Of a DNA stretch of 64,000 nt, positions 1-11,636 are shown one piece after another. This DNA is from Hofstenia miamia (Eukaryota > Xenacoelomorpha > Acoela > Hofsteniidae): the NCBI GenBank assembly GCA_900660155.1, contig CABFPE010000155.1, forward strand, positions 34,001 to 98,000, in the 5' to 3' direction. The notes beneath the pieces are model-generated. The model saw nothing but the letters and a program-made list of their open reading frames with translations. It was not told the origin of the DNA and made no database searches. Position 1 is the stretch's first letter; each line of letters opens with the position of its first letter. Position numbers and translations under genes: made by a program.

Positions 1-430
1 GTGTGCTTTTACAATTTACGCACAATTGCTAAAGAATTTGCTGTTTTCTACCTCTTGCATACTATATCTTTGATAAATTTTAACACATGTTGAAATATAC
101 GTCTATACAAATGTTGGCTTTTACATCTATGAATTATTTTCCTTAATGCAGTGTTGCATGTATAAACATTGTTACAACAAACATGGCTTAAAAACTTTAT
201 CACTCAGAGTTGTTGTGTAATGTGCGCTTTTACAATTTATACACAATTTCCAAAGAAATTGTTGTTTTCCACCTCTTGCATATTTGTTTTGATCAATATT
301 AACACACTTGGAAACATGCTCTAATGCAAATAACACATCATTTTTCGTTTGAAATATTTGGGTTTTGGATCTATGAATTGTTTTCCTTAAAACATGGCTT
401 TGCATGTTTAAACATTGTTACAACAAACAC
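1..430. repeat. Diverged tandem repeat, two units of about 221 bp
   Basis: Two head-to-tail units run from about 1-221 and 222-430. Both start with a block like GTGTGCTTTTACAATTTA, then share CACAATT, a CACCTCTTGCATA-like block, TCTATGAATT followed by TTTTCCTTAA, and CATGTWTAAACATTGTTACA near the end. Identity is clearly imperfect, with small indels. The repeat touches the window edge, so more units may lie to the left. The long minus-strand frame over unit 2 looks like chance. Confidence 0.7.
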
Positions 431-660
431 ACCCTAAGTGAAATTTGTCATTAAAATATTAGTTTGCCTAAATCCTAAAAATCAAAAATTCTCACTTTGG
501 TCTAAACAAATTGTCTAAAAAATTAGTTTGCCCATTTTAGTTTTGTCAAAAATATTTCGTCGCTAGATGGCGTTCAATAGAATCACTTCTATTCCATGTG
601 GCAAATAGTAATGGGGTGTTACGAGAACTTCAGGGTGTCCCATTGGGAAGGGGTAGCGCT

Positions 661-867
661 CTATATTACTACTGGTGCCATCAAAAAATGCAACATTTTG
701 CGACATCTGGCCAACGGTTGGCTTTCAGTTGGCTGTTCGACGTTGGGCCAACTGTTGGCTTGCAATAATCGCACAACGTTGGCCCAACTGTTGGCGCATC
801 GTTGGTGCCATAAAAAATGCAACATTTTGCGACGCCTAGCCAACATTGGATTTTCAGTTGGCTGCTT
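661..867. repeat. TTGGC-rich repeat cluster, left side of DUF4806 cassette
   Basis: The stretch is packed with GTTGGC and GCCAAC words in both orientations, such as GTTGGGCCAACTGTTGGC. It also holds an internal direct duplication, 674-739 and 804-867, in which GGTGCCAT, a run of A, then TGCAACATTTTGCGAC recur in the same order. A similar TTGGC-rich cluster at 2985-3168 lies on the other side of the DUF4806 gene, which is how the ends of a DNA transposon with subterminal repeats would look. I found no clean terminal inverted repeat or target duplication on this side. Confidence 0.6.
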
Positions 868-892
868 AAAATATAAAGTTTGATAACTGTTT

Positions 893-917
893 TATATATA
901 TATATATATATATATAT
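893..917. repeat. (TA)n microsatellite
   Basis: Uninterrupted TA dinucleotides just inside the left TTGGC cluster. The following 918-1636 holds no recognisable gene. It is AT-rich and is part of the possible cassette. Confidence 0.9.
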
Positions 918-1636
918 GAAACATTTTTACATTAATCGCGATAAATGCATTATAATTTCTCATTAATATGTAAAATTTATAGCGTTGATAAATAGAAAAA
1001 CTTACCTTTATCAAAATGCTGTTGATTGGACAATGGACATAATTCATTCTTATCATTTATAATAGAAAAAAGAAAATTTTAATTATAGAACATTACCTAT
1101 TAATGACGTAGGAACTTTTTTAATTAATTCCAATAACATTCTATGCTATTATGTGCAATGTTCCTTCCTAAAATAGAAAGAATATTAAATAATAAGTGGT
1201 GCAATAAAAACCACTTAGGTATAGTTCTATTTATGCATGTTCTTCTTGAATAAGAAATTTCTGAGTCCATTTTTGTAGCTACCAACGTTTTGAATGACAA
1301 TGCATGAAGCTTTCATTCTAAATAGACAATACAATGATTGAAAATATATACTTTTTATTAATTAAATGTATTGATAAAATACATGTATGAATTATTTAAG
1401 CTTTGTCCATTGTCCAATCATGTAGAATTCTTTTAATTAAACAAAAACTTAGCTACTAATTACACGAAGTAAACATTATTAACACGATCGCTTTATAGTG
1501 ATTTGTTTTTTTCATTATAATAACTAAAATCACAGCTTTAACATTTTCAGAGTACCCTCTGAATATATCGAAATCATGTTTCACAATAGTGCTTTTAAAA
1601 CGTTAAAAAAAAATTCAAAATTCATAAATTTGAAGT

Positions 1637-2513
1637 TCATTTATGCCTATTCCTACGACCACCACACCTGTCTCCAGCATATCGCATCCAGTCTTTAATC
1701 GTTTTTTCTGCGATATTTATGTCAGAATGTGGAAATCTTTGTAAAACAGCACCTAAAATACACATTTCCCTAAAATAAATTGGAAACACTGAAATAACAA
1801 TTTCAAAAAACCCGAAAGTTCTTGTCAAACCTTTTACGACTTTTACCAAAATACAATGTTGAATTCCACGCTTTTCACCCTTTCCAGCCCAATTTAATTG
1901 CTTAGCAAGGCCATTGGATATCATTGCAATTAAGCAATTTCGAGTCATTGCCACATCATTAATTCCTGGTGTATGGTGAAGAGCAGCAACCTGAATATAA
2001 ATAGATACATATATAAAAATAATATTACCATTGCAGCAAATTTTACTGTAGATTCGAAAGCATCTAATTCCTCAATTGTAGATAAAGCCTTGATATTGAT
2101 TGGCGGAGCACTGGACATTGATTGAATAGGGTTTGATGTTATTAACGCCGATGATAAATGATCTAATCTCGTAGAAAGGAAATCTACTTTATGGCACAAT
2201 TCAGTCACTGTTGTGCATAGTCTTTTCAGTATAGTATTGTCTAATCACAAAAAATAAATATAATAAATTTAATGAATTAGAAATAAATAGTGCTTTTGCT
2301 GGATTGGGATTAACTAAATAATTCTGTAAAGTACCTTTCATTGGATTTAGACTTCCTTGGATCTCCATTTCATTCGATGCTGCAGTTCTGATATGCGGTT
2401 GTGCACCTAAAATATGTCATAAGTATTTAATTTATTAAAAAATTATACTTGAAAGAGGGGTATTTTGAATGGGCTTCCATTCGAGATTGCTATTGAATGA
2501 TTCATTTCTGTTA
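1637..2513 (-). CDS. DUF4806-domain protein, spliced, 5' end not found
   Basis: Five exons can be joined in phase on the minus strand: 2513-2449, 2406-2335, 2240-2029, 1990-1831 and 1752-1637 (stop TGA). All introns are GT-AG, and they are short: 42, 94, 38 and 78 bp. The product ends in a DUF4806-type C-terminus: IKALSTIEELDAFE, then LIAMISNGLAKQLNWAGK, then IAEKTIKDWMRYAGDR and a basic tail. DUF4806 has no established biochemical role and occurs in multicopy proteins of many invertebrates. The donor after exon 1990-1831 (AAAG/GTTTGA) is weak, but it is the only choice that keeps phase and restores the family spacing. No N-terminal exon or start codon was identified beyond 2513. TTGGC-rich repeats flank the gene on both sides, suggesting it travels as mobile DNA. 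Confidence 0.7.
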
Positions 2514-2984
2514 CTAAAATACAACAATATCTAATTTTAGAAAAAATTTTGCAATGTAAATGCTAAGGGGAAGAGTGACGTATTGTAATAAGAATGCCGT
2601 GTGACTTTGCTATCCCAGTTGATTATTCGATAAAATAATTAGTAAGATTAATTTAAAAATTTTAATTAAAACAATTAAATACAACTAAATAAATAAAGCC
2701 CATGTATAAAAAATATAAGTAATGAACATTATAGTTATACATTAAATTAAGCATACCATTGCGTGAAGAAAATAAAAATTAATTGTAATCCAGAGTTTAA
2801 GATGTAATATAATCCTTTGTATCACACCAATGTACCTTAATAAGTTACATTAGCGCGCATCTAGGAGGGCTATCTAGTAAAGCACACAATTACCTAACCA
2901 TACGCATTGAGAACCTTGATAAACAATATTGTTTTGATTTGCATTGCACATTAAAAATGACTAATTTAAATGAAATTCGAGAGC

Positions 2985-3168
2985 TTTGGTTGGCAATCTG
3001 TGGTAGTAGCAACGGTTGTATTTACAACGCTGTGCCAACCATATATTAAATGTTTTTGTTGGCACAAAGTGGTATTATAGTTGGCTATCCAACCGTTGTA
3101 TTGCCAACTAAGTGCCAACGTAATACCAACATTAAAAAACGTTGACCCAACGGTAAATGTTTACTGGG
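2985..3168. repeat. TTGGC-rich repeat cluster, right side of DUF4806 cassette
   Basis: TTGGCA, GCCAAC and CAACGTTG-type words recur about ten times in both orientations. The outer end read on the minus strand is CCCAGTAAACATTTACCGTT, followed by a GGTCAACG block, which looks like a transposon terminus. Together with 661-867 it brackets the DUF4806 gene at a total length near 2.5 kb. No matching CCCAGTAAAC terminus was found on the left. Confidence 0.6.
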
Positions 3169-5637
3169 ATGAAAATCCCTATCCCTATTTTTAACTTAAA
3201 CACATTGAGAAATCTACAGCTACTGGCCACACCACACTAATGAAATCTAAAGCATCTTGAATATATGCACTACAAGATATGCAGGGAGTTGAGTTAATTT
3301 TAAGAAAAAACTCAAGCTTTTTATTCACTAAATGGAATTAGTTGTATATCATTGTTTTTGAACTATTGGGACTAAGTGAATTACTATGTTCTATTAAAAA
3401 TTTTCCAAAAATTTAATTTCAAGTAGCAGTCTCCCTTTAGTCCACTTAAACTGCCAATTTGTGAATTCAATTTATTAGACATAGAGGAATGCTAATCAGG
3501 TTTTCAATTTACCTTATCTGTGTCAACACAACTTCAATTTCTTTAAGACAATCGCATTTTAACCAGCAGTGGAATATTGCTCACATTCGCATGCTGATAT
3601 GTTGACAAGCAAAATATTATTTCAAAACAATACTAGCAGTGTGATGTAGAAAATTACAACAAAGATCACTACCCTGAGCATGCTTGTCAAGCCATTTTGA
3701 ATATGTTTAATTTGTCTTTCACATATAAATCTCAAATTATCAAAAAAAGTAATGTAAAATATTTGTATAGAATTTTGTTCAGAGAATTCTTAATTCTATA
3801 AAGCTTTGAAAACTATTCTGAAAACACTTATAATTGCTTAGAATTCTTAGTATGTTAATGAATGAAAAGTGCACAGTACTTATCTTTAGAAAATGCTTTT
3901 ATGTACATCTATATCAAGGAGCCCGGCTTTTTTATGTTTAAAGTCACTTATGACTCACCATCAGCCATTCAAGAATATATTACTTCTTGGGATGGGAATG
4001 TGAAACTACACATATTAATCATGGTTTGCTTGAAAAGTATTATTGCAATTTTAAATAGTTGTGGAAATGGAATGGAAATGCAAGTAAGAAACCTCCTACA
4101 AAACTTAACTATTGGAGTATTGGTACAATGAAAACTAAAAGAAGTTATTTTAAAAATTTCAATACTCAACTTTTACTTGGAATTATTACCACTCACAATA
4201 CAAATTTTTATCATTTTGGAAACTTCTTTGTCAGTTTCTGTGTGTGCAAGCATGCAGTTGATAAATTTAAATATCGGCTGTTAGTTTCATTATTTCATAA
4301 AAAACGAACATGATTTTAAACAAATTTATAAATATACTACAGAATACACATGATTTTGTTGATTTTTCATGCAAGTTGAGTATTTCATACGTTATAGAGT
4401 ATATTTAATTTAAGTGATAAAAAACTGAAAAAAAGACTCTTGCAGGTACATTAATGAAATATTTGAGCATCTGTTTTTAAAAATTTCGATTTCTTAACTT
4501 TTACTAATTTGGCAAGTGTACAAAAAATATACAGCCTCTATTCATATTCATCATTATTATGTGTCAGGCCTAAAAGCGGATGTAATATTCTTTCAACATA
4601 AAATTTCCGATTTTATCCTAAACTAACTCGAATATTTCTTTCACTTAACATATACAGCAATGTAATGATCAAAAATTGGGATTGACAGTATATTAACAAA
4701 ATACTGAGACAAACCCGAGAATAACATGTAAACACATTTTTCCGTTTTCAGCAAAAGAAGTCGCTTATAATGCTATTTGCGATAAACTATTCATTCTACT
4801 TGCAGCAAAGCCTAAATGTTTGCCAAGTTGAAACTTAACTTTGTTTTACTTTTTAACAACTTAAGTTAGCGTTTCAAAAATATACTTTAAAAAGGCTTTT
4901 TCTTAACTGGTGTCCATTTTAAGGGAAAACCGTTTTTCCACATTTACAAAGAATCTTAAGGCATGGGGAGATCTATTGGGGAACATACTTTAATGCAATC
5001 TTGCAAACTTCTAGTAAAACTTATTGCTGGGCAGAGGTTGCTGAAAATATTAACAAGTTTTCTCTGAAAATTTCGAATTTTTGAAAAAGATTCTTTCCAT
5101 GCTTAGTGTTTATGTATTTAAAAGGCTTTGAGCCAATGGAGGCAACAAAGAACTTTGAATTTTTCTTGATATGTGCAAAAAGAGGTCGCATAGGCTCTCC
5201 TCTATCATGTGGTGCTTTCAAATTGAGCAAAGTTTTAATATTTTTCGAGCTATAAGCGTTTAAAAATTTTTTATAGGATCATGATAATTTTTCAAAAATC
5301 CCCGGGATGTTTTAGATTTGAGCGACGAATAATCAAATACTTGCAAATATTTTCCAGCCAGCAAAGCACTTCTCTCTTTAGAAAGGGGTTTGTTAAGCAT
5401 AGAAGATCATCGCTCAACATTGTTGGAAGTTGGGTTGCAGATTTGCAAGTTCATAAAAGATACGATATATTTGTTTGACATAGATTCCAAATGTTTGAAA
5501 TGTTGTCATTGTCCAATCAAGGCTTACTTTAATCAAAGCCTGGCGATTTGCCTTACAAAAAAATCGAAAGAAAGCAATAAATTTCTATTGCAAGAAACGA
5601 ATTGATTAAATTTTGTTTAAGTATTCGAAATAAATGA
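3169..5637. other. No gene recognised
   Basis: AT-rich sequence with only short open frames on both strands. None has a recognisable domain, a paired splice-site arrangement or homology to its neighbours. I see no RNA gene or transposon end here. Confidence 0.6.
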
Positions 5638-6431
5638 TACTACTACTACTACTACTACTAGGCTTTATTAAACTGTAGATAAGTATACAATAATAAAGGA
5701 TAACATAAATATAAAAAGCATTATTAATATTTACAAAAATTAAATGATTTTTTGCAGTTACTGCATAAACATAAAAAGAATCGTTTACATCCATTACTTT
5801 CATATGAATTTTCTAAAAATTCATAAAGAATATCGTACATTTTCTTTTTGCTTATTTTTGGATTTCCAAAGAAATCAAAATTGTATTCCCGAATTAAATA
5901 ATTCCCAATGCAGCAAATTCTATTAAAGTACCAATGATCACTAGTATTTTTCTTCGTTTTCTTTATAACAAATAGTAGACTTTTAGTTTTTCGATTGTTT
6001 TTGAATTCAAATGAAACATAGTCTAAAATATTAATTAAATCATATCTTCCATGGATTATATCTATTAATTGATGGACATCCATTAATTGAAGAAATAATG
6101 AAACTGGTAGGAGTTTATAGTAAATTAAAGCATTTTTGTATGCCATATTACTAATCCATCTTAAACATTTTTTTTGAAATTTTTCAAGTTTGTCTATATC
6201 TGTGGAGTTTGCATACCAAATAGGAGAGGCATAAAATAAACTTGGCATGATAATCGATTTAAATAATTTAAATTTAGTAGACGATGGTAGACTTGAAGGT
6301 AAATTTCTTCGTAGTTGTAATAATGTTATATTGGATTTTTTAATTCTCTGAAAAATATGATATGACCACGATAAATTATACTATATATTAACTCCTAAAT
6401 CATTCACATGTTTGGAAGTATCAATGTGAAG
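5638..6431 (-). mobile_element. 3' part of a non-LTR retrotransposon (LINE), 5'-truncated
   Basis: The minus strand reads a reverse-transcriptase C-terminal region: a segment like YASPIWYANSTDIDKLEKFQ, then KKCLRWI, then a Cys-rich end with CLCSNCKKSF. This is the usual order after the catalytic domain in APE-type LINEs. The longest open piece is 5724-6248. The 3' end is marked by a clean trinucleotide tail, (TAC)n at 5638-5661 on the plus strand, as many CR1/L2/Jockey-like LINEs end in a microsatellite. The catalytic part and the 5' end are absent. The 5' limit near 6431 is approximate. The copy is not functional. Confidence 0.8.
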
Positions 6432-7724
6432 ATTTTCAGTTTCTATTTTATGCGCTATGTATGAAGAATTGATACTCATTAAATGAAACTTGTTGTAGTC
6501 CTACAACAACTCCATTGGCTTTGAAACAAAAAAAGGGTTCAGCAACCAAATTTGAAGATTTCACAAACATAAAAGAGCAATAGATTTTTCGAAATACTGC
6601 AATTCCAAATACTAACTTTAGATCAATATTTGTGCAGTTGTGGGTCGACTTTTTGCATTTTCAGTACGCATCAAGGAATTGATTTTGAAATGTAGAAAAA
6701 TTGTTATTTATCAGTAATGATCTTTTTTAACCCCAGCCATATACAATGATCATTTTTTCTAATAAGCTGCTTCAAACAGACTGAATTTTTTACTTTTATG
6801 TCTAGTTTAATCCCTAAAATGTGCTGTTTCAAATTTCGCCAATTTGCATAAGATATTGGTATATACTAGCTGAACGTTGCTTACTGTCTTTTTAAACACC
6901 AGGCACAGTGCAAATGAAATATATTAAGTGCTTTTAACAATTTTATAGTTGAAATTGAATTGAAAAATGCATGATTTTAATTGCAATAATATTGAAATGC
7001 ACTAAATGCAAAATAGATATATTGTAATGGACATTTGCTAGCAACATAATATTGAAGCATGTTGCACAGTTGGAAAGAGTTCAAAGACAAGCAGTTAGGT
7101 TTATTTGTAGTATCAGAGGATGAACAGAAAGCGTTTCCATCAAAAGAAAAAACTTAAGTATACCAACATTACATTAAATATAGCAAAAGAATATCGCGTT
7201 GTAAACTGATTCAGGCTATATTGAACAATGATTTGTACTCTTCTCTTGCTCAAGGCTTCAGGAAATTCAATCCCTGCCACTTATTCCTATAAAACCAGAT
7301 CTGTATCAGAAAATTTACCATTATCACAATTTGCGAACCATAATTTTCTTTCATCATAGTTCCTTCAACCTCACGAGATCTGCATTCAACCATTTATGAA
7401 AACTTGACAAAATTGATGGCTTTCACTTCGCAACAAAGGAGTCTAAGGGTTGAAAAAAAGAATTAGAAATAGAACTGCAAATCTTCATTTTTCGAATATG
7501 GTCCAACAAAAGAGCTGGAAGAAGACATATATTTTATTTCAAAAATTTAACATTTTTGGTTTTGTTATTGAGTATATTAGCACAAATCATGAGGCTTCAT
7601 TTTTGATCTATTGCTACAGTATATAACTAGAGTAAGGGACGGTGACGTCAGAATTCAAACCTATTTCTAATTTCTTATATTCCATCTACTAGAAAAACTG
7701 CAATAGAATGTCTAGAGTAAAATG
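6432..7724. repeat. First copy of a 1293-bp direct duplication
   Basis: This block is repeated at 7726-9018 with the same length, and I saw only one base difference (AAGGAATTG here, AAGTAATTG there). The copies are separated by a single N at 7725. Equal length, near identity and the lone N point to overlapping contig ends placed side by side, not an old genomic duplication. It contains a decayed plus-strand LINE tail at about 7035-7450. Confidence 0.9.
7035..7450 (+). pseudogene. Decayed LINE reverse-transcriptase C-terminal remnant
   Basis: The plus strand reads VAQLERVQRQAVRFICSIRG, a classic thumb/C-terminal motif of APE-type LINE polymerases. It is followed by weaker pieces in which RTIIFFHH and SSFNLTRS resemble the terminal part. 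Stops interrupt it repeatedly and no catalytic motif is present. The same remnant recurs at about 8329-8744 because the block is duplicated. It is old and non-functional. Confidence 0.6.
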
Positions 7725-7725
7725 N

Positions 7726-9018
7726 ATTTTCAGTTTCTATTTTATGCGCTATGTATGAAGAATTGATACTCATTAAATGAAACTTGTTGTAGTCCTACAA
7801 CAACTCCATTGGCTTTGAAACAAAAAAAGGGTTCAGCAACCAAATTTGAAGATTTCACAAACATAAAAGAGCAATAGATTTTTCGAAATACTGCAATTCC
7901 AAATACTAACTTTAGATCAATATTTGTGCAGTTGTGGGTCGACTTTTTGCATTTTCAGTACGCATCAAGTAATTGATTTTGAAATGTAGAAAAATTGTTA
8001 TTTATCAGTAATGATCTTTTTTAACCCCAGCCATATACAATGATCATTTTTTCTAATAAGCTGCTTCAAACAGACTGAATTTTTTACTTTTATGTCTAGT
8101 TTAATCCCTAAAATGTGCTGTTTCAAATTTCGCCAATTTGCATAAGATATTGGTATATACTAGCTGAACGTTGCTTACTGTCTTTTTAAACACCAGGCAC
8201 AGTGCAAATGAAATATATTAAGTGCTTTTAACAATTTTATAGTTGAAATTGAATTGAAAAATGCATGATTTTAATTGCAATAATATTGAAATGCACTAAA
8301 TGCAAAATAGATATATTGTAATGGACATTTGCTAGCAACATAATATTGAAGCATGTTGCACAGTTGGAAAGAGTTCAAAGACAAGCAGTTAGGTTTATTT
8401 GTAGTATCAGAGGATGAACAGAAAGCGTTTCCATCAAAAGAAAAAACTTAAGTATACCAACATTACATTAAATATAGCAAAAGAATATCGCGTTGTAAAC
8501 TGATTCAGGCTATATTGAACAATGATTTGTACTCTTCTCTTGCTCAAGGCTTCAGGAAATTCAATCCCTGCCACTTATTCCTATAAAACCAGATCTGTAT
8601 CAGAAAATTTACCATTATCACAATTTGCGAACCATAATTTTCTTTCATCATAGTTCCTTCAACCTCACGAGATCTGCATTCAACCATTTATGAAAACTTG
8701 ACAAAATTGATGGCTTTCACTTCGCAACAAAGGAGTCTAAGGGTTGAAAAAAAGAATTAGAAATAGAACTGCAAATCTTCATTTTTCGAATATGGTCCAA
8801 CAAAAGAGCTGGAAGAAGACATATATTTTATTTCAAAAATTTAACATTTTTGGTTTTGTTATTGAGTATATTAGCACAAATCATGAGGCTTCATTTTTGA
8901 TCTATTGCTACAGTATATAACTAGAGTAAGGGACGGTGACGTCAGAATTCAAACCTATTTCTAATTTCTTATATTCCATCTACTAGAAAAACTGCAATAG
9001 AATGTCTAGAGTAAAATG
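7726..9018. repeat. Second copy of the 1293-bp direct duplication
   Basis: Near-identical to 6432-7724 over its whole length, starting directly after an N. It carries the same LINE C-terminal remnant. It is probably an assembly join artefact, because both copies end at the same GTAAAATG and unique sequence then continues from 9019. Confidence 0.9.
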
Positions 9019-11033
9019 GTAACACAGTGCCAATGTACCTATATATATATATTTAAGATGATGAAGCAATTTTGATTGCTATATTTTGAAATTTTGATGA
9101 AAGTCCTGGACAAAGGAATATATCATGTCAAGCAAATCGTTACTATTGAAATTGCATAAGAACTTTTTTTACGTTTGCATTTATCTATTACAATTGAATA
9201 CTCAAATATATAGTAACACAATTACGGGTCAAAGAGCTTAAATTCTACAAATACAAATGTTATTCATGCAACTCCTACTTTTGATGAAAAGTATTAACAT
9301 TAAGTAATTCTGATTGAAAGGATTGATAATTTTTCTAAGAGAATATAATGTATTTCGCAGTCATCTTAATAACAACTCAGCAAAAATTCAGCGATATTCA
9401 AAAAATGTTTTCATATTAAATATCCACAATTATATTGCCATTTACATAAAGTCTAATAGTATGCAATTTTCTTAAGCGCATGCTTAAAAAATTGCTTTTT
9501 AGTTATCTAAAAAGTAATGTTGTCTTATTCATTTTAGCTGATTAACAACCAGACATTTTCAATTAGATTAAGAGACTTATATTGTAATGATCCAGACCAT
9601 TGGTCTGAGAAAGCTATTTCGAATGAATTCAATTAAATGAAAAGAATAACAACGTAAATTCAATTTTGAGATGAAAGTAATAACCTCTTTATTTATATAT
9701 TGTGAACATCTAGTTAAATGCTTCAATGGGATTTAAAAACGGCATTATTCAATGTACAAAATGTTATTTTGACGATATACACAAACTCATAGAAGTATAA
9801 GGAAAAGGGCTAAAACAAATGCAGTGGTACAAGGGTCTCAGAGATCGTAAGTCTTCTTCTTATATGCTTTGGAGTAGAATCATTTCAAAATTAATTAAAA
9901 TGAGACGATTTGGGATCACAAGACAGCCAAGCAGCGAAGAATTGTCAAATGTAATAGAAAAATAAATTGGTTTTGTGGTGAATGATATTTTGCTAAAAAA
10001 TTTTATGTAATTGAACATATAAAAATAGAGTTTTTGAGAACATTGAGCTATTCTCTGCAGCTTTGGAAATTTGCAAAATATGTCCTAATTAATAAGATAC
10101 GCCCTGAATTTATGCGTTTCAGTTTGATACTGAAACAGTAGATATAATATTGTAAATAGATCCATGAGTCTAAACATTAACTGATTTTCATAGTTTGATT
10201 CGCAAATATCCAACATTCGAGTTACAGCATGTAACTAAAAACAATACTTCCCAAAAGTATAATTATCATTTATTAATAAAGCATTATGAAGATAATTTAG
10301 CCCAATATAGAGCAATATTTTCGTTTTCGTAATAGCGCATCAGCCTTGAATTTATAGTGAAACTTAGTTGCAGTGAAAAAATATTTGCAAAAGTAACACT
10401 AACATATGTATAGATCACAGGACTACCTCTATCTTGTTGTTCCGAATGCATTGGCAAATGATTGTCAAAGTAAAAGACAAATATCACAAAAATACTGCTG
10501 CAGCTGAACAACAAACATATGAATTTAACAAACAGTTGTACAAAATGTAATAACTTAAAATTATTACAAAATGTATAATATTGGACAGATTTGGAATCAC
10601 AAGAAAAACACGTAATGAAGAAGTGACTAATCTTTTAGATTAAATAAATTTTTGGCGTTGAATGTCATTATGCTAAAAAAATTTCCAATGATGATTAACT
10701 ACATGAAAACTAAAAATCAGTGTTTTTGAGAGCATTCAAATACATTTAATTTGAAATACATAGAAAATTTTTAACATTTAGCTGTTAAATGCATCGTTGA
10801 TTCAGGGTTTGGAATATTATTAACGTTCGAAATATTCTCTGGTGTCCTTTATGCTATTACATCATTGAAATTGACACTAAAATTCTGACTATTGAAAACA
10901 ATTAACAGGGTCTCCTTAGATTCTTCTTTATTCAGTTTTTGAAACAGGCAATGTTGCTTCATTACTATCAGTAATTCTGTTTATAACAAACAAGTCTGAT
11001 GCACTAGTTTCACTTTCATATCCCATTGTACTA

Positions 11034-11091
<58 letters not shown>

Positions 11092-11636
11092 TTAATTATA
11101 ATAATAATAATGAAACTATTGATAAAAACAATAATAATTATTATAGCTTCTTGTCGATGGAAAATTTTTAAAATAGTAAGTTTAGATAGTATTTATTTAC
11201 ATTGTTTTAAGACACTCACACCGATTTTAATATTGAACTAATCGAAGTGAACAAAATTGTATAGGCCTATTCCTTTATCAGCATTGGATCGATTTTTCAA
11301 GGCCCAATTTTCCACATTCTTCCTTCTTAGGTTAGACTACGTTCAAACTGATGTAACGACTAGAATTTAAGAAAAACCATTTTTTATTTTCTCCCTTATT
11401 CCAAAGAAGGCCAAATGCTTTAGTCACAATTATAAAACTTTTGGGTGTAGAATTATTCGCTATGTATTCGTTTTTAGATCAATATTCTCACTGTGTATGT
11501 ACATGTATATTTCTGTATGTAAATACCTATAAGCATTTAACTTAAAAAGTTATTGAATATCTAGTGTACGAAAAAGCTGTTATCGGAACTATTTATCCAA
11601 TCCCATCAAGATATATGTTATAATAACCAATGAGAA
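9019..11636. other. No gene recognised; contains a diverged direct repeat
   Basis: No convincing coding region. A diverged direct repeat is present at about 9900-10055 and 10580-10740: both copies contain a block like GATTTGGGATCACAAGA, then an AT-rich stretch ending TTTTTGAGARCATT. In each copy a short frame reads RFGITR followed by an acidic end and a stop, as two related last exons might. I cannot confirm a gene. Confidence 0.4.
11034..11089. repeat. (AAT)n microsatellite
   Basis: An almost pure run of AAT trinucleotides, followed by a second short AAT run to about 11112. It lies about 550 bp upstream of the GPCR gene. Confidence 0.95.

Noticed and set aside
596-883. Overlapping open frames on both strands in the TTGGC cluster
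   Set aside because: They follow from the repeated word composition and have no domain; they mirror each other across strands.
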